Assembly: GCA_963734275.1 (NCBI GenBank)
Contig: CAVTGO010000006.1
Coordinates: 1 to 64,000 of the forward strand
Direction: 5' to 3'
Length of the DNA stretch: 64,000 nucleotides
Source of the DNA: CAVTGO01 sp963734275
GTDB lineage: Bacteria; Actinomycetota; UBA4738; HRBIN12
Part shown: piece by piece, positions 56,979-64,000 of the stretch
Layout: every line of letters begins with the position of its first letter
How positions within the stretch are numbered: position 1 is the stretch's first letter
Made by a program: the position numbers and the translations under genes
Notes under the pieces: model-generated
Databases searched by the model: none
What the model was told of the DNA's origin: nothing
The model's input: only the letters and a program-made list of their open reading frames with translations

Positions 56979-59900
56979 CTAGGCCCGCTGCCAGGCGACC
57001 AGGTTCTCGAAGAGCTGGTACCCCGTGTAGGTGAGCGCGTAGGAGGCGAGCCCGTAGGGGTGGTGGTTCTCCTCGGACGGGTCGGGCAGCAGCGCCCCGG
57101 CGATCCGGATCACGCCGGACCCGAACGGCAGCTCGCCCAGCGAGGTCCCGGTGGAGGTCTCGCTCCCGGCGGAGATCGTCGAGCGGACCAGCGTCCGCGC
57201 CGCCGTCGATCCGCCCGCGGCCTCCCACGCCGCCTGGTCCACGATCCAGTTCGGCGCGTCGCACCGGTCCGATTCGCACGCGGCGTTCGCCGACCCCGAG
57301 GCGCTCACGTAGTACCCGAGCGGGACGGGCTCGTAGGTCTGGTGCCGGTTGTCGAAGGTCTGGCCGCCGACGACGCCGACGCCCTCGGCGGTCCCCTCCT
57401 TGTCCACGTCGGCCGCGAGGGGGTGCCGATCGTAGGTCGGACCCTGCCCGTCGTCGAAGTCCATCCACCCGGCATAGAAGTAGCCCGAACCCACGTCCTC
57501 GGCGGCGATGCCGGTGCCGAGGAACGGCAGCGCGGCCATCGCCCCGTCGGTGAGGACGACGTTGCCACCTCCTGCCGCGAACCCGGCGATCGCGCCCGCG
57601 TACTTGGAGAACTGCTTGGCCGTGTAGCGACTCGCCGGGGTCGGCTTCGGCGCGGGGTCGGCCTGGAACGCGATCGTCCCCTGGACCGGCTGGGGCGCGG
57701 CGGCGAAGTTCAGGAGCCGGACCCGCCACCTGCCGGGCTCGGGGGCATACACCGTCACGGACTCGCCGTTGTTCACGAACGCGCACGTGCAGCCCCGGTC
57801 CACCCACTGCTGCGTGACGCGGGTCGAGCTGCTCGATGTGCAGGTCGTAGTCGCTCGGGATCGGCCCACGTGGCCCCCGCAACCATCCGGTCGTTGTCGT
57901 AGGTGCCGATCGACGTCGAACTCGTACACCGCCTCGCCGACGGCCGGCACGCCGGCCGTGGCGCCGAACGTGAAGCTCGCCCCCGGCTGCGGCTGACCGG
58001 CCGGTTCGACATCGGCACCCTGCTGGACGAAGCCCGGCATGAAGTCGTTCGCGAGGACCAGCGTGTCGTACCGGCCCAGGTCTCTCGGCTTCCTGATGAC
58101 CTGGTCCACCGTCACCGGCTGCAGCTCGCTGCCGGCGGCCGCGTACGCGTTCAGGTCGGTGAAGAAGTCCATCCGCGAGGCGTCGTACGGCGCCTGCACA
58201 GGTTCGGGGTACGCGTCGTTGCGGCTGAAGCTGATGTGGAACCGCGTCGGCAGGATCCGCCCGGCGCTCGACCGGATCCGGTACGGGCCGGGCTTCGGGT
58301 CGTTCAGGTCGATCCGGGCGCCGGCCTGCAGGTACGTCTCGCTCTGGTTGAAGTACCGGGCCACCTCGTGACAGCCCTCGGGCTCGCCGATGTGCTCCGG
58401 CGGCCCGCAGTACTCGAGGACCAGCTCGGCCGCCGCGTTCGGCGAGATCCCGCTCAGGTTGCCGTACGTGGCCTCGATCGTGAGACCTCCGTTGTACACG
58501 CCGTCCTGCGGCCCCTTCACGTCGAACGGGAGCTCCCCGATGCCCGTGGCCTGGGTCTGCTCGATGTCGGCCTGTGTCGGCAGGTCGCCGAGCCCGCCGG
58601 CGGATCCGCCGCCCGGGTGCGTGACCCGGTCGGGGTCCTTGATGTACGCCACCGACCCGGTCGTGCCGAACACCGGCTCCTCGGCCTGGAACAGCGCCGT
58701 GATCTGCGAGTAGATCAATCCCTTGTTGCCGTCGATGTGCAGCTGCTCCAGATCGGGGTCGAAGACGGTGTTCGGCGCAAGGTGCGACAACGCCATCTCG
58801 TTGTCGATGCCGATCGCATCCAGCCCGAGCGGCGAATCCATCCAGTCGCCGAACGACCCCGTCACCTGGTAGTTGATCGTGTCCCACACGGTGCCCCACT
58901 GGTCCGAGCACATCGGGACGTTGCCGCCCTGCACCGGAACGGGGACGGGGCCGGGGCACGAGTCGGCGGGAGCGATCATCGGGCTCCACGAGAGTCGCTG
59001 CTCGGAGTCGCGGAACGTGAGGATCGACGTCTCCACGCTGAGCGCGTTCTTGCGGTAATCGCGCTGGCCGGCCCCGAGGAGCGTGAACGAGAAGGACGGC
59101 GCCGTGACCATGCCGTGCAGGTCGATCGCGCCGTCGAACTTGCCGGCGGCCGTCTGGCCCCTCACGAAGTCGAGGTACTCGGTGTACGCGCGGGTCTCGG
59201 GCTCGCTGGCCGAGGTGTAGAGCGGCTCCGTGTACCCGATCGTCGGGAAGTCGCGGTTCAGATCCATCCCGTTGCCGTTGTAGCGCTGGAAGAAGACGCC
59301 GCCCTCGGTCACCTCGCCCCTGTGCCACCCGTCCGGGTTGGACAGGACGAAGTACACGACCCCGCCGCGGAGCACCTCGCCGGCGGTCGGACCCGAGTCC
59401 GAGGGCTCCAGGATCCGCTTCGGGAACGGGCCCTCGCTCGCGCACGCCGGTGCCGCGCCGGCGCCCTGCTCGCAGGCGGCCCACGTCACGAGGTCCTCGA
59501 TCGCTCGGATCCCCCCCTCGATGCCAGCGCGCTCGATGCCGTGGATCGACAGCGAGTACGCGAAGTGCATGCGCTCGGCCTCGGGGACCGGGGAGTCGCG
59601 ATCGGTCACCTTGATCACGTAGAGCTCCCGCCGGTCGCGGGACAGGTCGGCCTTCGGGAGACCGGCGGACAGCAGGTCGAGCCCGGCGAACGTTGGGTTG
59701 TCGCCGTACTGGGTGCGCAGCTCGATCACCTGCAAGTACCGCGGGAAGCGCTGCTCGAGGAACCGCAGCCCCCCGATCGCCTCCTCCCACTGGATGAACT
59801 GCCCGGCGCAGACGCTCCCCTTCGCGAAGGGGCTCTTCAGCGGCGCCCCTCTGAGGCAGCCGTGGGGATCGGGGAACACGCGGCCGAAGGCCGTGTACGT

Positions 59901-60008
59901 GGCGTCGTCGATCGCGACCGGCGTCGCTCGGACGCCACCACCGTCCGCGGCGACGAAGACCGACGCGACGAGCAGGCAGACGAGCGAGGGGGCGAGCCAT
60001 CTACGCAC
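56979..60008 (-). CDS. Large secreted M14 zinc carboxypeptidase-like protein, internal frame changes
   Basis: The protein of about 1,009 residues has a signal peptide (residues 1-28) and an M14 catalytic domain. His156 and Glu159 are in SIHGIERAGIEGG, SNPDGWHRG and GNGMDLNRDFP follow, His298 is in AIDLHGMVTAPS and the catalytic Glu404 in GIDNEMALSH. The C-terminal half holds beta-sandwich and propeptidase-like domains (VTVYAPEPGRWRVRLLNFA is PPC-like). At 57800-57905 the frame shifts and returns: GTYDNDRMVAGATWADP and IPSDYDLHIEQLDPRHA are encoded in other frames. Compensating indels therefore garble about 35 residues. GTG 60008 has GGGAGG five bases upstream. Such proteins degrade extracellular peptides. 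Confidence 0.8.
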   Translation of the reverse strand: MRRWLAPSLVCLLVASVFVAADGGGVRATPVAIDDATYTAFGRVFPDPHGCLRGAPLKSPFAKGSVCAGQFIQWEEAIGGLRFLEQRFPRYLQVIELRTQYGDNPTFAGLDLLSAGLPKADLSRDRRELYVIKVTDRDSPVPEAERMHFAYSLSIHGIERAGIEGGIRAIEDLVTWAACEQGAGAAPACASEGPFPKRILEPSDSGPTAGEVLRGGVVYFVLSNPDGWHRGEVTEGGVFFQRYNGNGMDLNRDFPTIGYTEPLYTSASEPETRAYTEYLDFVRGQTAAGKFDGAIDLHGMVTAPSFSFTLLGAGQRDYRKNALSVETSILTFRDSEQRLSWSPMIAPADSCPGPVPVPVQGGNVPMCSDQWGTVWDTINYQVTGSFGDWMDSPLGLDAIGIDNEMALSHLAPNTVFDPDLEQLHIDGNKGLIYSQITALFQAEEPVFGTTGSVAYIKDPDRVTHPGGGSAGGLGDLPTQADIEQTQATGIGELPFDVKGPQDGVYNGGLTIEATYGNLSGISPNAAAELVLEYCGPPEHIGEPEGCHEVARYFNQSETYLQAGARIDLNDPKPGPYRIRSSAGRILPTRFHISFSRNDAYPEPVQAPYDASRMDFFTDLNAYAAAGSELQPVTVDQVIRKPRDLGRYDTLVLANDFMPGFVQQGADVEPAGQPQPGASFTFGATAGVPAVGEAVYEFDVDRHLRQRPDGCGGHVGRSRATTTCTSSSSTRVTQQWVDRGCTCAFVNNGESVTVYAPEPGRWRVRLLNFAAAPQPVQGTIAFQADPAPKPTPASRYTAKQFSKYAGAIAGFAAGGGNVVLTDGAMAALPFLGTGIAAEDVGSGYFYAGWMDFDDGQGPTYDRHPLAADVDKEGTAEGVGVVGGQTFDNRHQTYEPVPLGYYVSASGSANAACESDRCDAPNWIVDQAAWEAAGGSTAARTLVRSTISAGSETSTGTSLGELPFGSGVIRIAGALLPDPSEENHHPYGLASYALTYTGYQLFENLVAWQRA

Positions 60009-60021
60009 GGAACCCTCCCAT

Positions 60022-60048
60022 CCAGACGCGGGCCGATGGCCCGTCTGG
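60022..60048 (-). terminator. Hairpin between DoxX and M14 genes
   Basis: CCAGAC...GGGCC and GGCCC..GTCTGG form an 11-bp stem with a 2-base bulge and a GAT loop. It sits 52 bases beyond the DoxX stop and just before the M14 ribosome site, so it probably ends the L,D-transpeptidase/DoxX transcript. Confidence 0.5.
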
Positions 60049-60099
60049 CCGAGGCGTACCCGCCGTCACGAACCGGCGAAACGCCTGATGAGAGGACTC

Positions 60100-60585
60100 T
60101 CACCGGCCCGAGCGCCGAGCGCCTCCCCTGCGGCGGATCGTCGTCCCGACCACGAGTGCCGCCGAGATGAGTACGAGGTTCTTCACGACGAACTCGCCCT
60201 CCACGGTGAGCAGGAGCGGGTTCCCGTGGCGGAACGTGACCTCGGGCAGGACGATGAAGGTCAGGAACGTCCCGACCATCTGCGCGACGAACAGCAGCAG
60301 GGTCAGCCGGAGGGCCCAGCCGAACAGCAGCATCACGCCCACGAACACCTCGAAGAACCCGAGGGCCGTGACGAACAGCTCGGGGTCGACCCAATACACG
60401 GTGTTCGCCACCAGGTCGGCGACCGGCGAGACGTCGAAGATCTTCAGCACACCGAACCACACGAACACGAGACCGAGCGACACGCGAAGCATCGGGACCG
60501 CGACCTTCCCCAGGAACGGGACCAGCCTCGCGTCGACGCGGTCCACGGCCCGCCAGGCAGAGCGAGTGAGCTTCGTGCCTGCCAT
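60100..60585 (-). CDS. DoxX-family membrane protein
   Basis: The 161-residue protein has four predicted helices and the DoxX pattern: VAVPMLRVSLGLVFVWFGVL with KIF, FVTALGFFEVFVGVMLLFGW, LTLLLFVAQMVGTFLTFIVL and EGEFVVKNLVLISAALVVG. DoxX-like proteins act in membrane redox complexes with thiosulfate:quinone oxidoreductases or superoxide-detoxifying complexes; the actual partner here is unknown. It begins 7 bases after the L,D-transpeptidase stop and is surely in one operon with it. Confidence 0.85.
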   Translation of the reverse strand: MAGTKLTRSAWRAVDRVDARLVPFLGKVAVPMLRVSLGLVFVWFGVLKIFDVSPVADLVANTVYWVDPELFVTALGFFEVFVGVMLLFGWALRLTLLLFVAQMVGTFLTFIVLPEVTFRHGNPLLLTVEGEFVVKNLVLISAALVVGTTIRRRGGARRSGR

Positions 60586-60592
60586 CGGGACC

Positions 60593-61397
60593 CTACGCCT
60601 GGATGATCACCGGCGTGCCGAGCGGCACGTCGAGCAGCGACTCCATGTCCTCGTTGTAGACGCGGACGCAGCCGTGCGACACCGCCTGGCCTCGGTTGCT
60701 GGCGTAGGGCGTCCCGTGTACGGCCATGCGCCCCTCCCCCGGCCAGTCTGAGAGCACCGGAGAGAATCCCGAGAGGCCGAGCGCCATGATCCCGTACGGG
60801 TTCGAGGGGTCCTCGTAGGGCACCTTCACCCAGACGTAGAACTCGCCCTTGCCCGTCGGGTACTGCGAGGTGCCGACGCCGATCTTGAAACGCTCCTCGA
60901 GCTCGTCGTCCACGAGGTACTCGAGCGTGCGCTTCGACAGGTCGACCTCGATCCGCTCGTGGCGCTCGCGGAGCTTGACCTGGTCCGAGCGCACCCAGCC
61001 GGTAGCTGCCGTTCGGCCGCAGCGGGAGGTAGACCTCGTACCAGGGGATCCCGTCGCGGCGCGTCGCGCCGGCGACCAGCATGGGCGGGAGCTCCCCGAA
61101 CGGGTTCTTCGTGTCGAAGACGTAGTCGGGATCGTCGCCCTTGCCCGGCTCGTCCCACATCGGCTGATAGCGCTCCGACGGGATCACGACCCAGTCGCCG
61201 TCGGCCAGGAGCGGCTCGTTCTCCGGTTCGTTCTCTGGCTCGGGCTGCGAACCGCTTCCTCCGCCCGGCTCGAAGGTGGTGCTGCCGATCGCCCCGGTGG
61301 GCTCATCGATCTCTGCCGGCTCGCCCGAGGACGTGCAGGAACCGAGTGCGATCAGCAGGAGGAGCGCGAGAGAGGACCTGGCGGTCGGGCGACGCAC
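60593..61397 (-). CDS. L,D-transpeptidase (YkuD) lipoprotein, one frame change
   Basis: The GTG start at 61397 gives a lipoprotein signal peptide (RSSLALLLLIALGSC, lipid on Cys21), a Pro/Glu-rich linker (GSQPEPENEPENEPL) and an SH3-like stretch ending YEVYLPLRPNGS. After a frame change near 61005 it continues TGWVRSDQVKLRE, then the YkuD domain: IEVDLSKRTLEYLVDDELEE, SQYPTGKGEFYVWVKVPYED and the catalytic HGTPYASNRGQAVSHGCVRV. The His and the Cys of SHGC are both present. The enzyme would cross-link peptidoglycan through 3-3 bonds outside the membrane. A single indel explains the break. Confidence 0.82.
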
Positions 61398-61419
61398 CCG
61401 ACCATGATGCCACGAGCCG

Positions 61420-62007
61420 TCAGCCGGCAGCCGGAACCGTCCCCGGGGTCGGCCCGTCCAGCCGCGACAACGACTCGCGGAGCTCGGACAGGGCCGCCAC
61501 CTGTTGGGCGTCGGGCTGATCCTGGAACTCGAGCGTCTCGCGGAGCTCGTTCAGGGCGCGGAGCTGCTCGGCGGCCTCGGCCTCCTTGGCGGTCAGCTCC
61601 CGCTGCTTGACGAGGGCGTCGCGCATCGGCCCGATCATCAGCACGACCGCCATGAACACGTAGAAGCGCGTGATCGCGCTCCAGTAGGTGACCGGGGAGT
61701 CGAGGGTGGTGACCTCACGGGCCACCTCGGCGGCGCTCCGCGCCACGGTGGCGACCCCGGCCAGGAACGCCCCCATCCACCGGCCACGCGTGAAGGTCAC
61801 GATCGCCACGGGGAAGAGGTAGAACACGGCGACGTCGAAGCTGCCGGTCACGGCGTCCACCAGGCCGATCAGAGCGAGCAGCAGGAGCCCGGTCAAGATC
61901 ACGAACCCCGGCGTTCGCCGGCCCAGGACCGCCTCGAGCCGCAGCAGCGAGGAGCGGCCGGGCTCGTGCGTGAACGCGGCCTCCTCGGTCTGGTTGCCCT
62001 TCATCAC
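61420..62007 (-). CDS. Membrane protein with C-terminal coiled coil (sensor-input-like)
   Basis: The 195-residue protein has four hydrophobic segments (about 35-52, 60-75, 80-95 and 112-128; FVILTGLLLLALIGLVDAV, FYLFPVAIVTFTRG, RFYVFMAVVLMIGPM), then a long acidic coiled coil (RELTAKEAEAAEQLRALNEL and repeats of LRE-L). This layout is that of DUF4118/MASE-like input modules of sensor kinases or diguanylate cyclases, but no output domain follows. It may be an orphan sensor piece or interact with a partner through the coil. The gene lies 22 bases upstream of the L,D-transpeptidase gene. Confidence 0.6.
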   Translation of the reverse strand: MMKGNQTEEAAFTHEPGRSSLLRLEAVLGRRTPGFVILTGLLLLALIGLVDAVTGSFDVAVFYLFPVAIVTFTRGRWMGAFLAGVATVARSAAEVAREVTTLDSPVTYWSAITRFYVFMAVVLMIGPMRDALVKQRELTAKEAEAAEQLRALNELRETLEFQDQPDAQQVAALSELRESLSRLDGPTPGTVPAAG

Positions 62008-62164
62008 TACGGCACCCTCCGTCTCTCGCCCACCATGAACGTCGGACGGAAAGCTACTCAGCTTGAGCGCGGCCCGCAGCCTCCAGAACGCGATCGAGGC
62101 GACCCCGAGAAGAGGTGGCCCGCCAACCCTCCCTCAGCGTTTACGCTGGCCGATGGATCACCGC

Positions 62165-62247
62165 GCGAGAGTGGCGGAACGGCAGACGCGCCGGACTTAG
62201 GATCCGGTGCCCGAAAGGGCGTGGGAGTTCGACTCTCCCCTCTCGCA
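62165..62247 (+). tRNA. tRNA-Leu (TAG anticodon)
   Basis: The acceptor GCGAGAG pairs perfectly with CTCTCGC. The anticodon loop CTTAGGA carries TAG, a long variable arm (TGCCCGAAAGGGCG) marks a class II tRNA, the T arm holds GTTCGAC, and A is the discriminator. The next bases are CCG, so the terminal CCA is not fully encoded, unlike the His and Lys genes. Confidence 0.92.
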
Positions 62248-62412
62248 CCGCCTCTGACGTGCGAATCTTCGTTCAGAGCGTTCCAGGGAATGAGACCGAG
62301 AAGGCCGTCTTGCCCACACTTGCTCACAGACGCGTGAGCAACCCGGTAGGAGGAGCCGGCGCGTCCCTTCGTGTGGCGGGCGTGTCACCCCTTGGGCGCA
62401 CCCTCCGTCAGT

Positions 62413-62793
62413 ATGACACTGCACTTGTCGGCGTTCGCCCCTGGGGCTGCGTATCAGGTATCTGACCGCCTGGCCAGCGCAGGCGAGGGGCCGTGGACAG
62501 AATGGGATTCGCGGTGGAACAAGACCATCGTGCTGAGAACCATGGAGGCTCTCGTCACGATCGGATCAACAGGTCCCGCGTTCGTAGATCGCAAGCCGAT
62601 GGATCACTGGGCGGCGGAAGCTCTCTACGGTGAGTCGATCCCGGACGGAACGCTGTTCGCTACGCGGCTGAACGGCCCAAAGCCTCCCGGACTCTCGAAC
62701 TCGCTCAAGAGGCTCGAGCGAGCCCTAGACCAAGCTACTGCAGCTGGCCACCTCCCAGACAACTATCGCCCAGGGGCGACTGTGGTGGGCTAG
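62413..62793 (+). CDS. Hypothetical protein, about 126 aa, downstream of tRNA-Leu
   Basis: I do not recognise this protein. It reads MTLHLSAFAPGAAYQVSDRL, EWDSRWNKTIVLRTMEALVT, AFVDRKPMDHWAAEALYGES and SLKRLERALDQATAAGHLPD. The composition (few Arg runs, ordinary hydrophobic pattern) is that of a real soluble protein with a helical C-terminus. ATG 62413 is the likely start; an in-frame ATG 14 codons upstream is possible. No strong ribosome site is visible. Codon use is less GC-biased than the neighbours, and the location directly behind a tRNA fits a horizontally acquired cargo gene. The stretch 62794-63042 shows nothing recognisable. Confidence 0.5.
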   Translation: MTLHLSAFAPGAAYQVSDRLASAGEGPWTEWDSRWNKTIVLRTMEALVTIGSTGPAFVDRKPMDHWAAEALYGESIPDGTLFATRLNGPKPPGLSNSLKRLERALDQATAAGHLPDNYRPGATVVG

Positions 62794-63042
62794 CGCTGGC
62801 AGGCCTCGCGACGTGCGGCCCTGTGCCTTCGTGCTGGAGTGGCCAGGCCATGTTCGGGGCGAGCGGGATGGGCGACGGCACGACAACGCGTGACGCGGCC
62901 GCGCCCCAAGCACGGTTCAAGTGCTCCTGCACGTAGACGCCGTTCTCGAGCCTGCTATAACAGGCGAAGCCGCTCCTCGCCTCGTCAACCTGGCGAAGCC
63001 GTCCCTCGTTTCGGCGTCACCGCTCTTACCCTGCCTCCGGTC

Positions 63043-63999
63043 CTATGGGAGCGGGATGGTCGAGAGGGTGAACGGCAGAAGGGGCGGCAGGCCGCCGAAT
63101 AGCGCTGCGAACTGAGAGTTCACCACCAGCAGGCGACCGCTCGCCACCGCGATCGTGGTGGGTGTTTGGAACGAGGGATCGGTTGTCCGCGACAGGACCG
63201 TCCCCGTGGAGAGGTCACCCGACAGCGCCACCTTGGCGATCTGACCGGGGCCGGAGAAGGGCTCGGCCGCGTACAGGGTCCTGCCCAGGAGCGCGAGCCC
63301 GTCGCCGCTCACCGCGTCGCCGCCGAGGTCGATCTTCGTCACCGCGCGGGTTGCGACTTCGATCCGGAAGAGCTCGCTCGTGAACGACTGCGCGACGACC
63401 AGGTACTTCCCCTTCCCGGTGGCGACGATCCCGTTCACGTTGAACTCACCCGGCGCGTAGGCGATCTTGCCCGTGAGGTCGAGCCAGGCCTCGGCAGGGA
63501 CCGGCGTCGCCGATGGGACGATCTGGTCGGCGGGGATCCGCCACAGCATCGGCCGGAAGGAGTCGGTCACGAAGAGGTCGCCGTTCTTCGCCACGGCGAT
63601 GTCGTTCAGGGCGCCCCCGGCGCCCGTCGTGAACGTCCGGATCGGCGCGCCCGTTGCCGCATCGAAGATGGACACGTCGCCGGTGAAGCCACCCGCCACG
63701 GCAAGCCGGCCCGCGTCGTCGACCTTGACGCCGATGGCGGAGAAAGGGGTGCCGCTGCCTGCGATGAACGGGCTCGCGGTCGGGTCCATCACGTTGCCGC
63801 GCAGGATGGAGCCGTCGGTCGTGCTCGACACGAAGAAGTTGCCCGTGCTGGGCTGGTAGGCGACCCCTTCAGGGAAGACTGCGTTGCCCGGGAGGACGTA
63901 GGAGGTCGGTCTCGGCGCTGCGCCGACGCCTGCGGTGGGCACGAGGGCGACGAGCGTGGCCAACATAGCGAAGCTGAGGAGTGCGAGGAATCTCTTCAC
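63043..63999 (-). CDS. Secreted ScyD/ScyE-like beta-propeller protein
   Basis: The 318-residue protein has a signal peptide (MKRFLALLSFAMLATLVALV, cleavage near AGVGAAP) and a six-bladed NHL/SMP-30-like propeller: NAVFPEGVAYQPSTGNFFVS, IGVKVDDAGRLAVAGGFTGD, LNDIAVAKNGDLFVTDSFRP, FNVNGIVATGKGKYLVVAQS and GDGLALLGRTLYAAEPFSGP. The repeated 'G-I/L-A...G-x-L-Y-V' pattern is that of ScyD/ScyE and superoxide-dismutase-like propellers. The role is unknown; binding or lactonase activity is possible. The ATG is at the right window edge, so the promoter is not seen. Confidence 0.8.
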   Translation of the reverse strand: MKRFLALLSFAMLATLVALVPTAGVGAAPRPTSYVLPGNAVFPEGVAYQPSTGNFFVSSTTDGSILRGNVMDPTASPFIAGSGTPFSAIGVKVDDAGRLAVAGGFTGDVSIFDAATGAPIRTFTTGAGGALNDIAVAKNGDLFVTDSFRPMLWRIPADQIVPSATPVPAEAWLDLTGKIAYAPGEFNVNGIVATGKGKYLVVAQSFTSELFRIEVATRAVTKIDLGGDAVSGDGLALLGRTLYAAEPFSGPGQIAKVALSGDLSTGTVLSRTTDPSFQTPTTIAVASGRLLVVNSQFAALFGGLPPLLPFTLSTIPLP

Positions 64000-64000
64000 G

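Noticed and set aside
56884..60170. Very long open frames on both strands overlapping the M14 gene
   Set aside because: They are Arg/Pro/Ala/Gly-rich, lack domains and signal peptides, and arise from GC-rich codon bias opposite and in the other frame of the M14 gene, which has full catalytic motifs.
1..64000. CRISPR array, prophage or secondary-metabolite NRPS/PKS genes
   Set aside because: No regularly spaced repeats of 23-40 bp, no phage structural genes and no modular synthase domains are visible. The only tandem repeat is the 30-bp coding repeat at 8223-8312.

Overview
The window looks like a high-GC Actinomycetota chromosome segment, most likely from an uncultured soil or sediment lineage. 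The signs are six F420-type luciferase-like (LLM) oxidoreductases with no flavin reductase, DUF1918 and DUF5709 proteins, an orphan LigD-type polymerase, frequent GTG/TTG starts, and AGGAGG-type ribosome sites. No species can be named. No integrase, transposase, CRISPR array or phage gene was seen. Several genes change frame internally. The breaks are dense in the first 8 kb and scattered at about 14-16, 47.9, 50.2, 57.8 and 61.0 kb, and they look more like assembly indels than gene decay.

Layout. 1-9 kb: a broken regulator tail; a gpsA / membrane protein / glucoamylase / M20 dipeptidase operon; an LLM enzyme; a secreted trypsin-like protease; and a DUF1918 protein with a lysine-rich repeat tail. 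9-10.9 kb: a beta-propeller fragment, an ECF sigma factor and its membrane partner. 10.9-16 kb: an operon of three glutamate-1-semialdehyde-aminotransferase-like enzymes plus one LLM enzyme, with inverted-repeat operators. 16.2-21.5 kb: tRNA-His, tRNA-Lys, then SnoaL-like, cupin, LuxR, HxlR and hydrolase genes, ending in a 3' fragment of the tRNA-Lys gene.

21.5-46.6 kb is the most interesting part: an intact catabolic island of visibly lower GC. It carries two gamma-glutamyltransferase homologues, an ornithine cyclodeaminase-like enzyme, an SDR, a RidA protein, an AtzA/TrzN-like amidohydrolase, an amidase, a NitT/TauT-type ABC importer, three LLM enzymes, an M20-like protein lacking its metal ligands, a tautomerase without Pro1, an MFS transporter, and a C1 module. 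The C1 module is a formyl-THF-hydrolase-like protein, a formyl-CoA transferase (Frc) and a thiamine-dependent 2-hydroxyacyl-CoA lyase/oxalyl-CoA decarboxylase-like enzyme. A GntR/FCD regulator and an ACMSD-like amidohydrolase close the block. Five copies of an A(C/T)TGTATAC operator sit before the RidA gene, between the divergent LLM operons and before the C1 operon, and suggest one regulon. My inference is that an imported nitrogen-containing compound is deamidated, reduced or opened by the LLM enzymes, and finally cleaved to formyl-CoA; the substrate cannot be read from the sequence.

46.6-64 kb returns to very high GC. It holds a hydroxyisobutyrate-dehydrogenase-like enzyme, a CoA-binding protein, an M15-like protein and a decayed copy of its 3' end, a DinB protein, DUF5709, a K+ channel, LigD polymerase, a decapitated methyltransferase, a WxL-like/DUF916-like secreted pair, a nucleotidyl cyclase, a hydrolase, an AHSA1 protein, a giant secreted M14 carboxypeptidase, DoxX, an L,D-transpeptidase, a membrane protein, tRNA-Leu, and a secreted ScyD-like propeller.
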